From an uncultured Prevotella sp. (GTDB taxonomy: Bacteria > Bacteroidota > Bacteroidia > Bacteroidales > Bacteroidaceae), in assembly GCA_905198745.1 (NCBI GenBank), contig CAJKDU010000053.1, positions 1 to 14,037 on the forward strand: 14,037 bases of DNA, read 5' to 3'. Within the stretch, counting starts at the first letter, position 1. The number at the start of each line of letters is the position of its first letter. This document shows positions 13,775-14,037 of this stretch, piece by piece. The position numbers were made by a program, and so were the translations under genes. The notes beneath the pieces are model-generated. The model was given only the letters and a program-made list of their open reading frames with translations, did no database searches and was not told the origin of the DNA.

Positions 13775-14037
13775 CGTTTTTGTGATCTCTGCTTTATTTC
13801 TTGAGCTTGCTATGGGACAGGTTTAAGAATGATTGAAGTCTCTTTTTTGATTTGGAGTGGCGATTGTGAACTCAATGCCTGGATTGATGCAATGAAAGGA
13901 CTGAAAGTTGTGTAATTACGCATCTGTGCTCATTCTCTTCTTGGCTTGAGGTCCCTCTCTACGCGCGCACGCGCGCAGGGAGAGTTTTTCGTTTTTTCAC
14001 CACTATCTATCACTTTTCTTGATATCTTACAATATTC
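13775..14037. other. Non-coding right end of the window
   Basis: No convincing gene. It contains a 28-codon frame at 13829-13915 without a promoter or clear ribosome site, a strong GC-rich hairpin at 13953-13997, and AT-rich sequence to the edge. No TAnnTTTG box is seen between 13775 and 13950. Confidence 0.6.
13953..13997 (+). terminator. Strong GC-rich intrinsic terminator, apparently without its own gene
   Basis: The arm 13955-13966 pairs with 13971-13982 (one A-C mismatch, one T-G pair) around a GCAC loop; the inner five pairs are all G-C (CGCGC/GCGCG). TTTTT, CG and TTTTTT follow. The T-run is only on the plus-strand side. It may back up the tRNA terminator or end an unrecognised short transcript. 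Confidence 0.7.

Overview
The window looks like an ordinary chromosomal segment of a Bacteroidales bacterium, most likely Prevotella or a close relative. The grounds are: repeated copies of the Bacteroidetes sigma-factor -7 box TAnnTTTG (with a TTTG/TTG -33 box about 18-20 bases upstream in several cases), A-rich leaders instead of Shine-Dalgarno sites, a TamL-type Omp85 lipoprotein, a DUF6078-like protein, an EFR1-type ferredoxin, a GHL10-type glycosidase with a C-terminal tail like a type IX sorting domain, and a short CstA. The genus is an inference from gene content and style.

Layout. 1-311: intergenic, with a possible terminator of an upstream gene. 312-746 (+): DUF6078-like Cys-rich protein. 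747-1042: non-coding, palindrome-rich. 1043-2581 (-): two-gene unit of an HD-hydrolase/MsrA fusion followed by a beta-carbonic anhydrase. 2582-2807: divergent regulatory region with two perfect inverted repeats. 2808-3041 (+): 77-residue acidic protein. 3258-6350 (-): TamL-like outer-membrane lipoprotein, then an EFR1 ferredoxin. 6586-6819 (+): 77-residue stand-alone helicase-associated-like domain. 6842-8527 (-): secreted GHL10-type glycosidase. 8634-10181 (+): CstA-type carbon-starvation transporter. 10245-13500 (+): tightly packed run of an outer-membrane barrel protein, recR, a four-helix membrane protein, a family 2 glycosyltransferase and a GNAT acetyltransferase. 13575-13734 (+): two tandem tRNA-Asp genes with their own promoter. 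The rest holds two terminators and no convincing gene.

How the genes work together. The fused HD/MsrA protein with carbonic anhydrase suggests a stress or housekeeping unit (methionine sulfoxide repair, possible nucleotide hydrolysis, CO2/bicarbonate balance). The recR cluster is joined by 4-base overlaps and short gaps, so recombinational repair is co-expressed with an envelope glycosyltransferase and an acetyltransferase. Other genes serve the envelope (TamL, the barrel protein, the glycosidase) or nutrient uptake (CstA).

I see no CRISPR array, insertion sequence, phage or obvious defence system. The best candidates for something little described are the HD-MsrA fusion with its operator-like repeats, the near-leaderless promoter of tamL, the unassigned C-terminal region of the glycosyltransferase, and two small single-domain proteins with their own promoters.
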